Counted from the first letter of the stretch, positions 20,879-28,280 are shown. The stretch is DNA of 64,000 nucleotides from Hyphomicrobiaceae bacterium (GCA_022844275.1 JALHMB010000002.1:496001-560000), one strand, 5' to 3'. Translations and numbers: made by a program. Notes: generated by a model from the sequence alone, not told the origin.

Positions 20879-21417
20879 TGCGGCATTCCTTCTGCGTGTC
20901 CCGGCCCGGCTGATGGCGCATCGAGCGCGCGGGCGAGCTTTTTGCGTGCCCGCGAAAGGCGGCTCATGATCGTACCGATCGGCACGCCGAGCATGTTGGC
21001 GGCGTCCTGGTAGGAGAGGCCCTCGATTGTGATGAGCGCCAGGACCTCGCGCTGCTCGTGGGGGAGCTGCGCGATCTCGGCGCGCACGATGGCGAGGTCC
21101 GCTCGCGCCGCCGTCTGCTCGTGAATGCGCGCATCGCTCGGGAGGCTCTCGGCGAGGTCGGGCGTCAGATCGGCGTGCTGGCGCCGCTGCTGGCGCCGGG
21201 TGTGGTCGATGAAGGTTGTGCGCACGATCTGGAACATCCAACTGTCGAGCCGCGTGCCGGGCGTGAACTGCTCGAGACGGCCGAGCGCTTTCTCGCAGGC
21301 CGTCTGCAGCACGTCGTCGGCGAGATCGCGCGAACCCGCGAGCGCCAGGGCGAAACGCCGCAGGCGCGGCAGCAGCGCCACGATCTCATGACGAATATCG
21401 GTATCCGTGGCGTTCAT
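20875..21417 (-). CDS. ECF-type RNA polymerase sigma factor
   Basis: A 180-residue group IV sigma factor. Region 2 is visible as LPRLRRFALALAGSRDLADDVLQTACEKAL and DSWMFQIVRTTFIDHTRR, and region 4 as LPHEQREVLALITIEGLSYQDAANMLGVPIGTIMSRLSRARKKL. The ATG at 21417 is chosen because the longer frame runs back through its own promoter. Upstream, on this strand, GGAAT (21472-21468) and CGTT (21451-21448) are 16 bases apart, an ECF-type promoter suggesting autoregulation, with a leader of about 24 bases. It forms an operon with the anti-sigma gene. Confidence 0.93.
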   Translation of the reverse strand: MNATDTDIRHEIVALLPRLRRFALALAGSRDLADDVLQTACEKALGRLEQFTPGTRLDSWMFQIVRTTFIDHTRRQQRRQHADLTPDLAESLPSDARIHEQTAARADLAIVRAEIAQLPHEQREVLALITIEGLSYQDAANMLGVPIGTIMSRLSRARKKLARALDAPSAGPGHAEGMPQ

Positions 21418-21437
21418 CCGGTCCCGCGATCGCTGCC

Positions 21438-21475
21438 TCGGGAATAGAACGCTGGTCGCGGCGTTACATTCCCGA
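21438..21475. promoter_or_regulatory. Palindromic, bidirectional ECF-type promoter
   Basis: TCGGGAATAGAACGC (21438-21452) and GCGTTACATTCCCGA (21461-21475) are inverted repeats, 13 of 15 positions matching, around an 8-base centre. Each strand therefore reads GGAAT, 16 bases, CGTT: plus strand 21441-21465 toward the subtilase gene (ATG 21540), minus strand 21472-21448 toward the sigma operon (ATG 21417). The -35/-10 elements match the GGAA(T/C)...CGTT type used by several alphaproteobacterial ECF sigmas. Recognition by this sigma is inferred. Confidence 0.75.
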
Positions 21476-21539
21476 CAAAATTCGAGTTTCAGTCTCGTGG
21501 CGGCGCCTCGGGCAACCGTCAAGGTAAACCTCGGGCACG

Positions 21540-22808
21540 ATGAAGGAGCAAAGCGTGCGCGATCTCACTTGGTTCAAGATGGTGCTTTTGGCCCTGATCC
21601 TTTCGCTCGGGCTGCCCGTGATAGCGCCGAGTCTGCTGCCAAACGGCGTCGCCCATGCTGACGACGACGACGACGACGACGACGATGATGATGATGCCGA
21701 CGACGACGATGACGATGACGACGATCGCCCCAGAGCCCGCCCGGAGTTCGTGATTGCAGGGCTGGATGATGCTGCGCGGGCGCGCTTGCGGGCGCGCGGC
21801 TTTCGCGTTGCCCGGGAGGCGCCGTCAAGTCTGATGCGCGGACAGATCTCGCGCGTCGAAGGCCCGCCCGGTCGCTCTGCCGCTTCGGCACTGCAACTCC
21901 TGCGATCGCTCGCACCGGGCGCACTCGCGGCCCGCAATGATCTTTTTCGCCGCTACGCGCTCTCGCGCTACCGCCCCATGGGTGAGCCCTGTCGTGAGCG
22001 CTGCGAGACCTTCGAGATCACGGCCTGGCGACCGGCGCTGATTTCCTGTGCGATCGCGCCGCGCATCGGCGTGATCGATACGCGCGTCGATACGAGCCAC
22101 CCAAGCCTTGCTGGTGCACAACTCACGACAACGACGGTTCGTCGGAAGGATCGACGCCCCTCGGATGCGGAGCACGGCACGGGTGTCGTGAGCCTTCTCG
22201 TCGGTCAACCCGGCACGACTATCGTCGGCGTACTTCCCCGTGCGCGCGTGCTTGCGGTCGATGCCTTCCACCGCGAAGGTAGTGGCGACTCTGCCGACGT
22301 CTTCGATCTCGTCGCGGCGCTCGATTGGCTCATGAATAATGGTGCGCGCGTCGTCAATCTGAGCTTCAGCGGACCGGCCAATCCAGTCATGGCCGAGGCT
22401 ATTGCGCGCGTGACGGCCCAGGGCGTGAGCGTCGTTGCTGCGGCTGGCCGACCGGATGGAGGCGCCTCGGGTTATCCGGCGCGCTACGATGGCGTACTCG
22501 CTGTTTCGGCAGTGGATGTACGCCTGCGGCCGTCGCGTCTCTCGAGCCGCGGCACGCATATTTCATTTGCGGCCCCGGGTGTCGGCATTGTCGTTGCCGC
22601 GCCGCGCGCGAGCCACAGACAAGTCGACGGCACGTCCTTCGCCGCGCCGTTCGTCACGGCGGCGGTTGCCATGAGCCTTGGTGAGAATGGCAGTGCTGCC
22701 GACGCTTCCGATCGCTTGCGCGCACAAGTGAAGGATCTCGGCGCGCCGGGTCGCGACCCTGTTTTCGGCTGGGGGCTGGTGCAGTTCCAGACGCCGCAAG
22801 GATGTTGA
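21540..22808 (+). CDS. Secreted S8 (subtilisin-like) serine protease with poly-Asp segment
   Basis: A 422-residue protein: a signal peptide (MVLLALILSLGLPVIA, ending near GVAHA), then about 23 residues that are nearly all Asp, encoded by GAC/GAT repeats, then a linker and a peptidase S8 domain. The triad is present: Asp180 in GVIDTRVDTSHP, His212 in EHGTGVVSLL and Ser366 in DGTSFAAPF. The oxyanion-hole Asn of the usual AAAGN motif appears replaced by Arg304 (AAAGRPDGG). The poly-Asp run could bind Ca2+ or act as a propeptide spacer. It is divergent from the ECF sigma/anti-sigma operon across a symmetric promoter, so it is a likely regulon member and perhaps part of signal processing. Confidence 0.92.
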   Translation: MKEQSVRDLTWFKMVLLALILSLGLPVIAPSLLPNGVAHADDDDDDDDDDDDADDDDDDDDDRPRARPEFVIAGLDDAARARLRARGFRVAREAPSSLMRGQISRVEGPPGRSAASALQLLRSLAPGALAARNDLFRRYALSRYRPMGEPCRERCETFEITAWRPALISCAIAPRIGVIDTRVDTSHPSLAGAQLTTTTVRRKDRRPSDAEHGTGVVSLLVGQPGTTIVGVLPRARVLAVDAFHREGSGDSADVFDLVAALDWLMNNGARVVNLSFSGPANPVMAEAIARVTAQGVSVVAAAGRPDGGASGYPARYDGVLAVSAVDVRLRPSRLSSRGTHISFAAPGVGIVVAAPRASHRQVDGTSFAAPFVTAAVAMSLGENGSAADASDRLRAQVKDLGAPGRDPVFGWGLVQFQTPQGC

Positions 22809-23356
22809 TGCGCACTCGAACAGCGAAAAAGTGAAAGCCCCGTCACGCCATGCGTGAAGCGGGGCCCTTCATCACTTCCGATTCTTGCCCAGCGACGCCG
22901 GGCTGATGTACGAGCAGGTACGCTCGTTCGATATCGTCAGATTTTGTATTTGAGTCCGGTTTGGTCTGATCAGTTTGCGCTACCAAAACCGTGCCTTCGC
23001 CCTTCGGCTCCGGCCTGTGTCCGTCTGCGGTGGTTCCATTCGACCTCCACGCGCTATTGGTACACTGCGACGATCTTCGTTGTCCGCGAGCATTCCGAAG
23101 GGAGACCCGGCACATCTGCCGACAGGCTCTCAGCTCCGCAACAACTGCCGTCACCTCTACATCTTGTAGCCTCTGGGGGCCGTGTCAAGGGGAGAGCATC
23201 GCGGCGCAGCAATCTCGAGCCTCTCGATTGTCACGAGCTCATTTTGCTTTCGTTCACGTGCCGCCTGCTAGCCATCTCCAGTGATCGCATCATTCCGGAA
23301 CCGATAATCCGGCTTTTGCGTTCACAGGGGGCTGAATGAATTCAGGAGGAGAAACT
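22809..23356. other. Intergenic region after the subtilase, with a hairpin
   Basis: A stem-loop at 22837-22865 (GCCCCG-TCACGC, loop CAT, GCGTGA-AG-CGGGGC) probably terminates the subtilase transcript, although no good T-tract follows on that strand. The remaining 450 bases are A+T-richer. A minus-strand open frame (22843-23154) runs through the hairpin and shows no family features, so it is not called. The right end holds the promoter of the next gene. Confidence 0.5.
23297..23322 (+). promoter_or_regulatory. GGAAC-N17-CGTT promoter (EcfG-like)
   Basis: GGAAC at 23297-23301 and CGTT at 23319-23322 are 17 bases apart. This matches the sigma-EcfG general-stress promoter consensus of alphaproteobacteria (GGAAC, 16-17 bases, CGTT). 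It lies 34 bases before the ATG of a small secreted protein at 23357. The match is by eye; use by EcfG or by the local ECF sigma is inference. Confidence 0.6.
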
Positions 23357-23635
23357 ATGGGGATTGTTCTAAAGTCACTCGCTATTGCGGGCTTGCTCGC
23401 ATCGGCCACTACGTTGGCGGTTGCGGCGCCGGCCAACATGAGCCCGATACCGGGTGGTTTGCAGACCGACATCATTCAGGTTCATGGCGATCATCGCGAT
23501 TGCCGACGCGACCGATTCGGCTGGCATCGGCACAATCGCTGGGGCGAGCGTCGTCGTTGCCGCGAGTGGGATGGAAGAGGCAGACGTCCCAATGCCTGCG
23601 TGCGCGTCGGGCCAATCTTTTACTGCGACTACTGA
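23357..23635 (+). CDS. Small secreted Arg/His-rich protein
   Basis: A 92-residue protein starting at the ATG at 23357, with AGGAGG 8-9 bases upstream. An N-terminal signal peptide (SLAIAGLLASATTLAVAA) precedes a mature region rich in Arg, His, Trp and Asp: HGDHRDCRRDRFGWHRHNRW, then RRRCREWDGRGRR. It ends PNACVRVGPIFYCDY. Four cysteines in the mature part could form two disulphides. Small basic exported proteins of this sort, ending in a GP-x-x-C motif, are common hypothetical proteins in Hyphomicrobiales. An EcfG-like promoter upstream suggests stress induction. Function is unknown. Confidence 0.8.
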   Translation: MGIVLKSLAIAGLLASATTLAVAAPANMSPIPGGLQTDIIQVHGDHRDCRRDRFGWHRHNRWGERRRCREWDGRGRRPNACVRVGPIFYCDY

Positions 23636-23768
23636 GAACGTCGTCGAGCTTGACTTGATGATCCCCGGTCTCGTGCGAGGCCGGGGATTCCTGTTTTGTG
23701 CGCGGACGGAAACAACACGATTTTCTCGGGCGAGCGGAACCTTCTTATTCCTGTTCGCTTAAGTAGGC

Positions 23769-24182
23769 ATGTTGCAAGCATGTCTGCCATCTATTGTTCG
23801 TGTGACGGTGCATCGAGAACCGTCCGGTATCTTCGTGGCCCAGAGCCCCGATGTGCCGGGGCCTATTGCTGTCGAACTCGATGAACGAAGGCTCGCTCAG
23901 AGCGTTCCGCAGCGAATTCAGGCTTGGTTTCAGGCTGAGGGCTGCGCCGTTCGCGTGCTGAGGGGAGAGGGCCGCGTGGCCGCTCTCTCAGCTTGGAATG
24001 TCGTTCGTCTGGAGGCCGATGGGGGCGACCCCGTGCCGAGGCCAAACCCGCCGCCACCGCTGCCGCCCTCTATCGATCCCTCTCGCCCGGAAGATAATCC
24101 TCCGCCGCCACCACCCATTCCGGTTCCCGACCTGCCGCCACCGGGCAAACCCCCGCCTCGCGATCCTGACCCGACGCGGTGA
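23769..24182 (+). CDS. HicB-like domain protein with polyproline tail, unknown function
   Basis: A 137-residue protein. The first 60 residues (IVRVTVHREPSGIFVAQSPD, then VPGPIAVELDERRLAQSVPQRI) resemble the HicB/RNase-H-like fold found in antitoxins: a beta hairpin ending in S-P-D-x-P-G, then a helix. The catalytic or DNA-binding parts usual for HicB are not evident. The last 50 residues are almost entirely Pro, Asp, Arg and Gly with PPPP blocks. No hicA partner is adjacent. The start is uncertain: the ATG at 23769 has only AGTAGG before it. Base composition and frame are consistent with a real gene. Confidence 0.6.
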   Translation: MLQACLPSIVRVTVHREPSGIFVAQSPDVPGPIAVELDERRLAQSVPQRIQAWFQAEGCAVRVLRGEGRVAALSAWNVVRLEADGGDPVPRPNPPPPLPPSIDPSRPEDNPPPPPPIPVPDLPPPGKPPPRDPDPTR

Positions 24183-24241
24183 GCTACACCAAGCCGATGG
24201 CAAGGTGTTGAAATAAAGCTGTCTTCTGCGGCACAAGAGAA

Positions 24242-24315
24242 TGGCTGGGGGACTAGGATTCGAACCTAGACAGGCAGAGTCAGAGTCTGCAGTCCTACCA
24301 TTAGACGATCCCCCA
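24242..24315 (-). tRNA. tRNA-Gln (anticodon CUG)
   Basis: Read on the minus strand, the gene runs from TGGGGGATCG to TCCCCCAGCCA. It has a 7-bp acceptor stem, a D arm with AATGGTAGGA, and anticodon stem GCAGA / TCTGC around loop CTCTGAC, which gives anticodon CTG. The T arm contains GGTTCGAATCC. The 3' CCA is encoded. It is 74 bases long. Confidence 0.95.
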
Positions 24316-24395
24316 ACAAGCGCGGGGCCGGGCCCGGCGCTGGGAGGCCCCTCTTATCAAGCGTCGCACCCTGGCGCAACCCCGGCCGCAACCCG

Positions 24396-25286
24396 TCAGG
24401 CGCGACCGGGGTGCTCCGCCCGGCGCCGGAGCGTCAGCGTGACCCAACCATTCAGCCAGTCGACCCGCTGACGGGCGAAGCCGGCGGCACCATAGGCCGC
24501 GAGCACGGCCGCCGCCTGCGACTGGAGGATGCCCGAAAGCACGACGACGCCCCGCGGCGGGATCACACCCGCTAGGCGCTGCGCGAGAGCAATCAGCGGT
24601 TCCGCGAGGATGTTGGCGATCACGAGGTCGTAGGGAGCCCGGCGTCGCAGCGCCGGATGATCCAGGCCGAGTGCCGCGACGAGTGCTATCCGGCCGGCGA
24701 GCGCATTCTTGCGCACGTTCTCGCCCGCAACACGGACGGCTTCCGGATCGAAGTCGCTCGCGATGATCGCGGCTTTCGGGAGCACGCGCGCGGCCGCAAT
24801 GGCCAGTACGCCCGAGCCGCACCCGAGATCCAGGACACGCGTGAAGGCGCGCGCCCGCGTTAGCCGGTCGATCGCGGTGAGACAGCCGAGTGTGGTCGCG
24901 TGATGGGCCGTCCCGAAAGCCTCGCCGGCGTCGATCTCAATGGCATCGCGCTTCAACCGTCCGATCGCGCGGTCATGACTGCCGTGGACGAGAAAGCGCC
25001 CGGCCACGACCGGCGGCAGGCCCGCCTGGCTGACCGCGACCCAGTTCTCGTCGGGGACGGCTTCAATCGTGATATTAGCGCTGCGGACAGCAGGCCCGCC
25101 ATCAATGAGGTCCGCGACCTCCGCGACGCCGATCGCGTCCTCGTAGTAAGCATCGATGACCCACCCATCGCCAGGCGCCTCGAAGAGGGTGACCGCCAGA
25201 GGCGGACGGATGACCGACTCCTCGATGAGGCCCGCGATGGAGCGCGCGGCGCCGGTGTCGTCCATCGTGATGCGGACGCGTTGCAT
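24396..25286 (-). CDS. prmA: Ribosomal protein L11 methyltransferase
   Basis: PrmA trimethylates lysines and the N-terminus of ribosomal protein L11 using SAM. The 296-residue product has an N-terminal substrate-binding domain (WVAVSQAGLPPVVAGRFLVHG) and a methyltransferase core. Core motifs are AFGTAHHATTLGCL, VLDLGCGSGVLAIAAARV (motif I), IIASDFDPEAV, DLVIANILAEPLIALA (the NPPY-equivalent, NILAEPL where NILANPL is common) and GVVVLSGIL. Length and motif order match the family. A palindromic repeat and a DUF1801 gene lie upstream. Confidence 0.92.
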   Translation of the reverse strand: MQRVRITMDDTGAARSIAGLIEESVIRPPLAVTLFEAPGDGWVIDAYYEDAIGVAEVADLIDGGPAVRSANITIEAVPDENWVAVSQAGLPPVVAGRFLVHGSHDRAIGRLKRDAIEIDAGEAFGTAHHATTLGCLTAIDRLTRARAFTRVLDLGCGSGVLAIAAARVLPKAAIIASDFDPEAVRVAGENVRKNALAGRIALVAALGLDHPALRRRAPYDLVIANILAEPLIALAQRLAGVIPPRGVVVLSGILQSQAAAVLAAYGAAGFARQRVDWLNGWVTLTLRRRAEHPGRA

Positions 25287-25355
25287 GGGACTTGCCTGTG
25301 TGCGTGGTTTCCGGTGCGCGGTGTAGCCGGGACGCGGTCGTTGTGCACGCGGAAA

Positions 25356-25440
25356 CGACGTCGCGCCTGCGGCGCGAACAGGGCTGCCGCCCTATGACCC
25401 GCCCGGGGGGACACCCCCGGAGCCCCCGTCTTTTATGGAC
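25356..25440. repeat. Dispersed GC-rich palindromic repeat, copy 1
   Basis: On the minus strand the segment reads ATAAAAGACGGGGGCTC followed by CGGGGGTGTCCCCCCGGG and further short GC hairpins, with GCGCCTGCGGCGCGA at its far end. A second copy of both parts lies at 56660-56840, where ATAAAAGACGGGGGTTC is followed by GGGGGGTGCCCCCC. It sits between prmA and the DUF1801 gene. Confidence 0.7.
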
Positions 25441-25471
25441 TTGAGCACACGCGGCGCGCACAGCACCCGCC

Positions 25472-25867
25472 CTACTTGCGCTTCAATTTCTTCGCCGTGT
25501 TCAGGGCTACCGCCGCGCGGATGAGCGTCTTGAAGGCACTCTCATTGAGTTTGTCACCCTCGTGAATGTCGATCGCCCGTCGCGCGTTTCCCTCGAGACT
25601 GGCGTTGAAGAGCCTCGAAGGGTCATCGAGTGAAGCGCCATTCGCGAAGGTGAGCTTCACGGCGGTCTTGTACGTCTCTCCCGTGCAGATGATGCCGTCG
25701 TGCTCCCACACGGGAACGCCGCGCCACTTCCACGTCTCGATCACTTGCGGGTCAGCCTGCTTGATGAGCTTCCGCACGTGCGCAAGCGCCTTGCCGCGCC
25801 AATCGGCGAGTTCCTTGATACGGGCATCGATGAGATCGGAGGCCGAGATTTCTTTTTCACTCTTCAT
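25472..25867 (-). CDS. DUF1801 (YdhG/YjbR-like) protein
   Basis: A 131-residue cytoplasmic protein. Start is the ATG at 25867 (MKSEKEISASDLIDARI), since the longer frame adds only a non-conserved leader overlapping the upstream gene. The DUF1801 signature is seen as DWRGKALAHVRKLIKQADPQVIETWKWRGVPVWEHDGIICTG, then AVKLTFANGASL and IDIHEGDKLNE. The family has no established biochemical role. The next gene upstream encodes a second, divergent DUF1801 protein sharing the HEGDKL-(N/D)E-(S/A) motif, so the two look like an old tandem pair. Confidence 0.82.
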   Translation of the reverse strand: MKSEKEISASDLIDARIKELADWRGKALAHVRKLIKQADPQVIETWKWRGVPVWEHDGIICTGETYKTAVKLTFANGASLDDPSRLFNASLEGNARRAIDIHEGDKLNESAFKTLIRAAVALNTAKKLKRK

Positions 25868-25875
25868 AACCACGC

Positions 25876-26364
25876 TCACATCTTCAGGCCCGGAAGTTTG
25901 CTCGCCTGCGTCACCCACGAAGTGAATTGAGCCTCGTCGAGTTTGTCACCCTCATGAATGTGGAAATAGCGCACCTCTTTTTGCGTCGACGTCACGGGCG
26001 GGACGGGTTTCAGCTCCGCGCCGCGGAGGAACGCGATTTTAATGTACTTCGCGAAGCAGTGAAAGCTCAGGAACCAGTGCTTGTCGTCCATGCCGTAGAA
26101 GGGCGAGTTCCACTTGACGGCCTTGTGCACCTCTGGAACGGCGCGAACGATGAGCGTATCGAGGCGGCGCCCGACATCGCTTTTCCAATCGGGCATGGCG
26201 GCGATATAGGCCTGTATCGGGGCATCGCCGAAGCCCTTGGCGATCTGCGGGTTGCCGCCCGAAAGGAGCTTTGGCGCCGCTGCTGTTGTCGGCTTGGCGG
26301 ACTTCGCTGCAGGCGGCTTCTTCGCCACCTTTGCCGATTTCTTAGGGGCCTTGCCGGCCATCAT
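25876..26364 (-). CDS. DUF1801 protein with Lys/Ala-rich N-terminal tail
   Basis: A 162-residue protein starting at the ATG at 26364, with GGAGTGAA just upstream. The first 35 residues are a histone H1-like tail (KAPKKSAKVAKKPPAAKSAK). The DUF1801 domain follows: QAYIAAMPDWKSDVGRRLDTLIVRAVPEVHKAVKWNSPFYG, HWFLSFHCFAKYIKIAFLRG, VRYFHIHEGDKLDEAQF. It is 8 bases upstream of its paralogue and 10 bases after the PLP-enzyme gene's 3' end in transcription order, so all three are likely co-transcribed. Function is unknown; the tail suggests nucleic-acid or polyanion binding (inference). Confidence 0.82.
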   Translation of the reverse strand: MMAGKAPKKSAKVAKKPPAAKSAKPTTAAAPKLLSGGNPQIAKGFGDAPIQAYIAAMPDWKSDVGRRLDTLIVRAVPEVHKAVKWNSPFYGMDDKHWFLSFHCFAKYIKIAFLRGAELKPVPPVTSTQKEVRYFHIHEGDKLDEAQFTSWVTQASKLPGLKM

Positions 26365-26374
26365 TTCACTCCAC

Positions 26375-27514
26375 TCAAAACACCGCGCCGCGCGCCGCGA
26401 CCGGCCAGACACTTTCGACGACGGGCGTGGGACCATCCATGCCACGAATGCCGACGTACCAGTCGTGCAGGTTCACCGTCGGATCGCAATGGCCGGGAAT
26501 GAGCCGCACCTTGTCGCCGAGACCGGGCCGCGCGTTGCTCTGCGCCAGATTGAGATTGCCGTGCTCGTCGGAAGGACGCTCGTAGATGGCGCCGGCAAAA
26601 CCGACGGGTTCGGGCGGACCGGACTCGAACGTGAAGGTCTTGAGGCCCGCATCGATCACCGCGCGGTCCGCCTGTGTCATGCTCATCACGGTCGCATAGA
26701 CGAAGAGTGCGTGCTCGAAGGTGTCGTAGGGTCCGCCGTCGGCGCGCTTGTTACGGGCATAGTCGGCGTCCATGAAGATGTAGGAGCCGGCCTGCAGCTC
26801 ATTGTAGACCCCGCTCGCGGCTTCGAGCTCGAACGTGCCGGTGCCGGCACCACCGACGATGTCGCACGAAAGCCCCGCGGCCTTCAGCGCCTGCACAGTC
26901 TGCTTGCTGCGCGCGATGGCCTCGTCGATGGCCGTGCGGCGCTCCTCGATCGAGCGGAAGTGCTGTGCGCGACCCTGGTAGGCCTGCAGGCCGGCAAAGC
27001 GCAGATGCTTTTCGCGTGCGATGAGTTGCGCGAGTTCGACAGCAGGTTGGCCCGGATCGACGCCGCAGCGACTTGCGCCGACGTTGATCTCGACGAGCAC
27101 ATCGAGGCGCGTTCCGTGGCGCTGCGCCGCCGCAGCCATTTGGGAGACGCCGAACGGATTATCGACGACGCCGATGACGCGCGCCTGTCGCGACAGCGCG
27201 GCGAGGCGGTCGAGCTTTCGCGCGCCGATGACCTCGTTGGAGACGAGTACATCCTGCACGCCGCCTTCGACCATCACCGCCGCCTCCGACACTTTCTGAC
27301 AGCACAGGCCGACGGCGCCGTGCGCGATCTGCATCTGGCCGATGATCGGCGACTTGTGCGTCTTCGCGTGCGGGCGCAACCGCACACCGGCCTTCGAGAC
27401 CGCATCGGCCATGCGCTTCAGATTGCGTTCGAAGGCATCGAGATCGATGAGCAGGGCCGGCGTGTCCACTTCGGAAAGTGGCATCCCGGGCAGGGCCGGC
27501 GGTAACGTTGGCAT
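26375..27514 (-). CDS. DSD1-family PLP enzyme (D-threonine aldolase / D-serine dehydratase-like)
   Basis: A 379-residue fold-type III PLP enzyme. The alanine-racemase-like barrel has the Schiff-base lysine in LRPHAKTHKSP (about residue 52). Other landmarks are VSNEVIG, VLVEINVGASRCGVDPG, LQAYQGRAQH, VGGAGTGTFELEAASGVYNELQAGSYIFMDADY, and the C-terminal metal-binding pair in IPGHCDPTVNLHDWYVGI (H-x-C). These fit D-threonine aldolase or D-serine dehydratase, both metal-assisted. The ATG at 27514 is preferred; the longer frame overlaps the HAD gene. The HAD gene lies 22 bases upstream on the same strand. Confidence 0.88.
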   Translation of the reverse strand: MPTLPPALPGMPLSEVDTPALLIDLDAFERNLKRMADAVSKAGVRLRPHAKTHKSPIIGQMQIAHGAVGLCCQKVSEAAVMVEGGVQDVLVSNEVIGARKLDRLAALSRQARVIGVVDNPFGVSQMAAAAQRHGTRLDVLVEINVGASRCGVDPGQPAVELAQLIAREKHLRFAGLQAYQGRAQHFRSIEERRTAIDEAIARSKQTVQALKAAGLSCDIVGGAGTGTFELEAASGVYNELQAGSYIFMDADYARNKRADGGPYDTFEHALFVYATVMSMTQADRAVIDAGLKTFTFESGPPEPVGFAGAIYERPSDEHGNLNLAQSNARPGLGDKVRLIPGHCDPTVNLHDWYVGIRGMDGPTPVVESVWPVAARGAVF

Positions 27515-27536
27515 GGGGAGGTGGCTCCGTGAGCGA

Positions 27537-28280
27537 TCAGGCTTGTGGCGCGAGCGTCGCGGCAAGCTCGGCGAAGTTGGCCACGATGAGGTCGGGCTGA
27601 TGGGGTGACTGGCCAAAGGGCCGCTTGCGGCGGTCGACGAAGACCGTACGGAAGCCGTGTGCCTTCGCACCGATGCAGTCGAAGGCGTGATTGGCGACGA
27701 AGATGATGCCCGAGCGCTCGATCGTCGGCCACTCCGCGTTGATGATCTCCTCGGCGGCGTCATAGGTCGCGAAATGCGGCTTGAAGTAGCCGGCTTCCTG
27801 CACGGAGATGAAGCGGTCGAAGGGGAAGCCGATGTGTGGGCGTGCGTTCTCCAGCATGTCGCGATCGCCGTTCGAGAGAATGATGAGCTTGTAGCGCTTG
27901 TGAAGTTGGGTGAGCGCTCTGATCACGTCGGGGAAGGGTTTGAGCTGCTCGATCTGCGAGACGAGCCACGTCACGTCGTCCTGCGAATGCGCGATGCCGC
28001 AGCGGTCCATGACCTGCGAGACGGCGCGATGTCCGATCTGGCGATAAGGCGTGTGGCCGCGGTCGAGGAGGGCATCGATCATGCTATCGTCGAAGTGCGT
28101 GCGCCGCCACCAGGTGACGAAGCTCGAGGGGTTTCCCTCCCAGCCCTTCTTCTTCAGGAACGGCGTTACGGTCGCGGTGAGGCCCGACTGCATGTCGACG
28201 ACCGTGCCATAAAGATCGAAGACGAGGGCCCTGGTCTCGCGCCGCAGGATGTCTTCCGTAGTTGCCATTGTGCTCGCCAT
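27537..28280 (-). CDS. Haloacid dehalogenase type II-like HAD hydrolase
   Basis: A 247-residue HAD hydrolase. Motif I is LVFDLYGTVVDM, with the nucleophile Asp; motif II is IILSNGDRDML; the lysine motif is FKPHFATYDAAE; and the late motif reads IIFVANHAFDCIGAKAHGFRTVFVDR. The cap and SNG motif match type II (L-2-haloacid) dehalogenases, which hydrolyse 2-haloalkanoates, but many such proteins have other substrates. It lies upstream of the D-threonine-aldolase-like gene, probably in one operon. A start at the ATG at 28268 (MATTEDI) is also possible. Confidence 0.87.
   Translation of the reverse strand: MASTMATTEDILRRETRALVFDLYGTVVDMQSGLTATVTPFLKKKGWEGNPSSFVTWWRRTHFDDSMIDALLDRGHTPYRQIGHRAVSQVMDRCGIAHSQDDVTWLVSQIEQLKPFPDVIRALTQLHKRYKLIILSNGDRDMLENARPHIGFPFDRFISVQEAGYFKPHFATYDAAEEIINAEWPTIERSGIIFVANHAFDCIGAKAHGFRTVFVDRRKRPFGQSPHQPDLIVANFAELAATLAPQA

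Noticed and set aside
21660-21730. GAC repeat in the subtilase gene as an assembly artefact
   Set aside because: The run mixes GAC, GAT and GCC codons and stays in frame between the signal peptide and the protease domain, which fits a real coding tract.
22843-23154. 103-residue minus-strand open frame after the subtilase
   Set aside because: It runs into the stem-loop at 22837-22865, is low in hydrophobic structure, and matches nothing I recognise.
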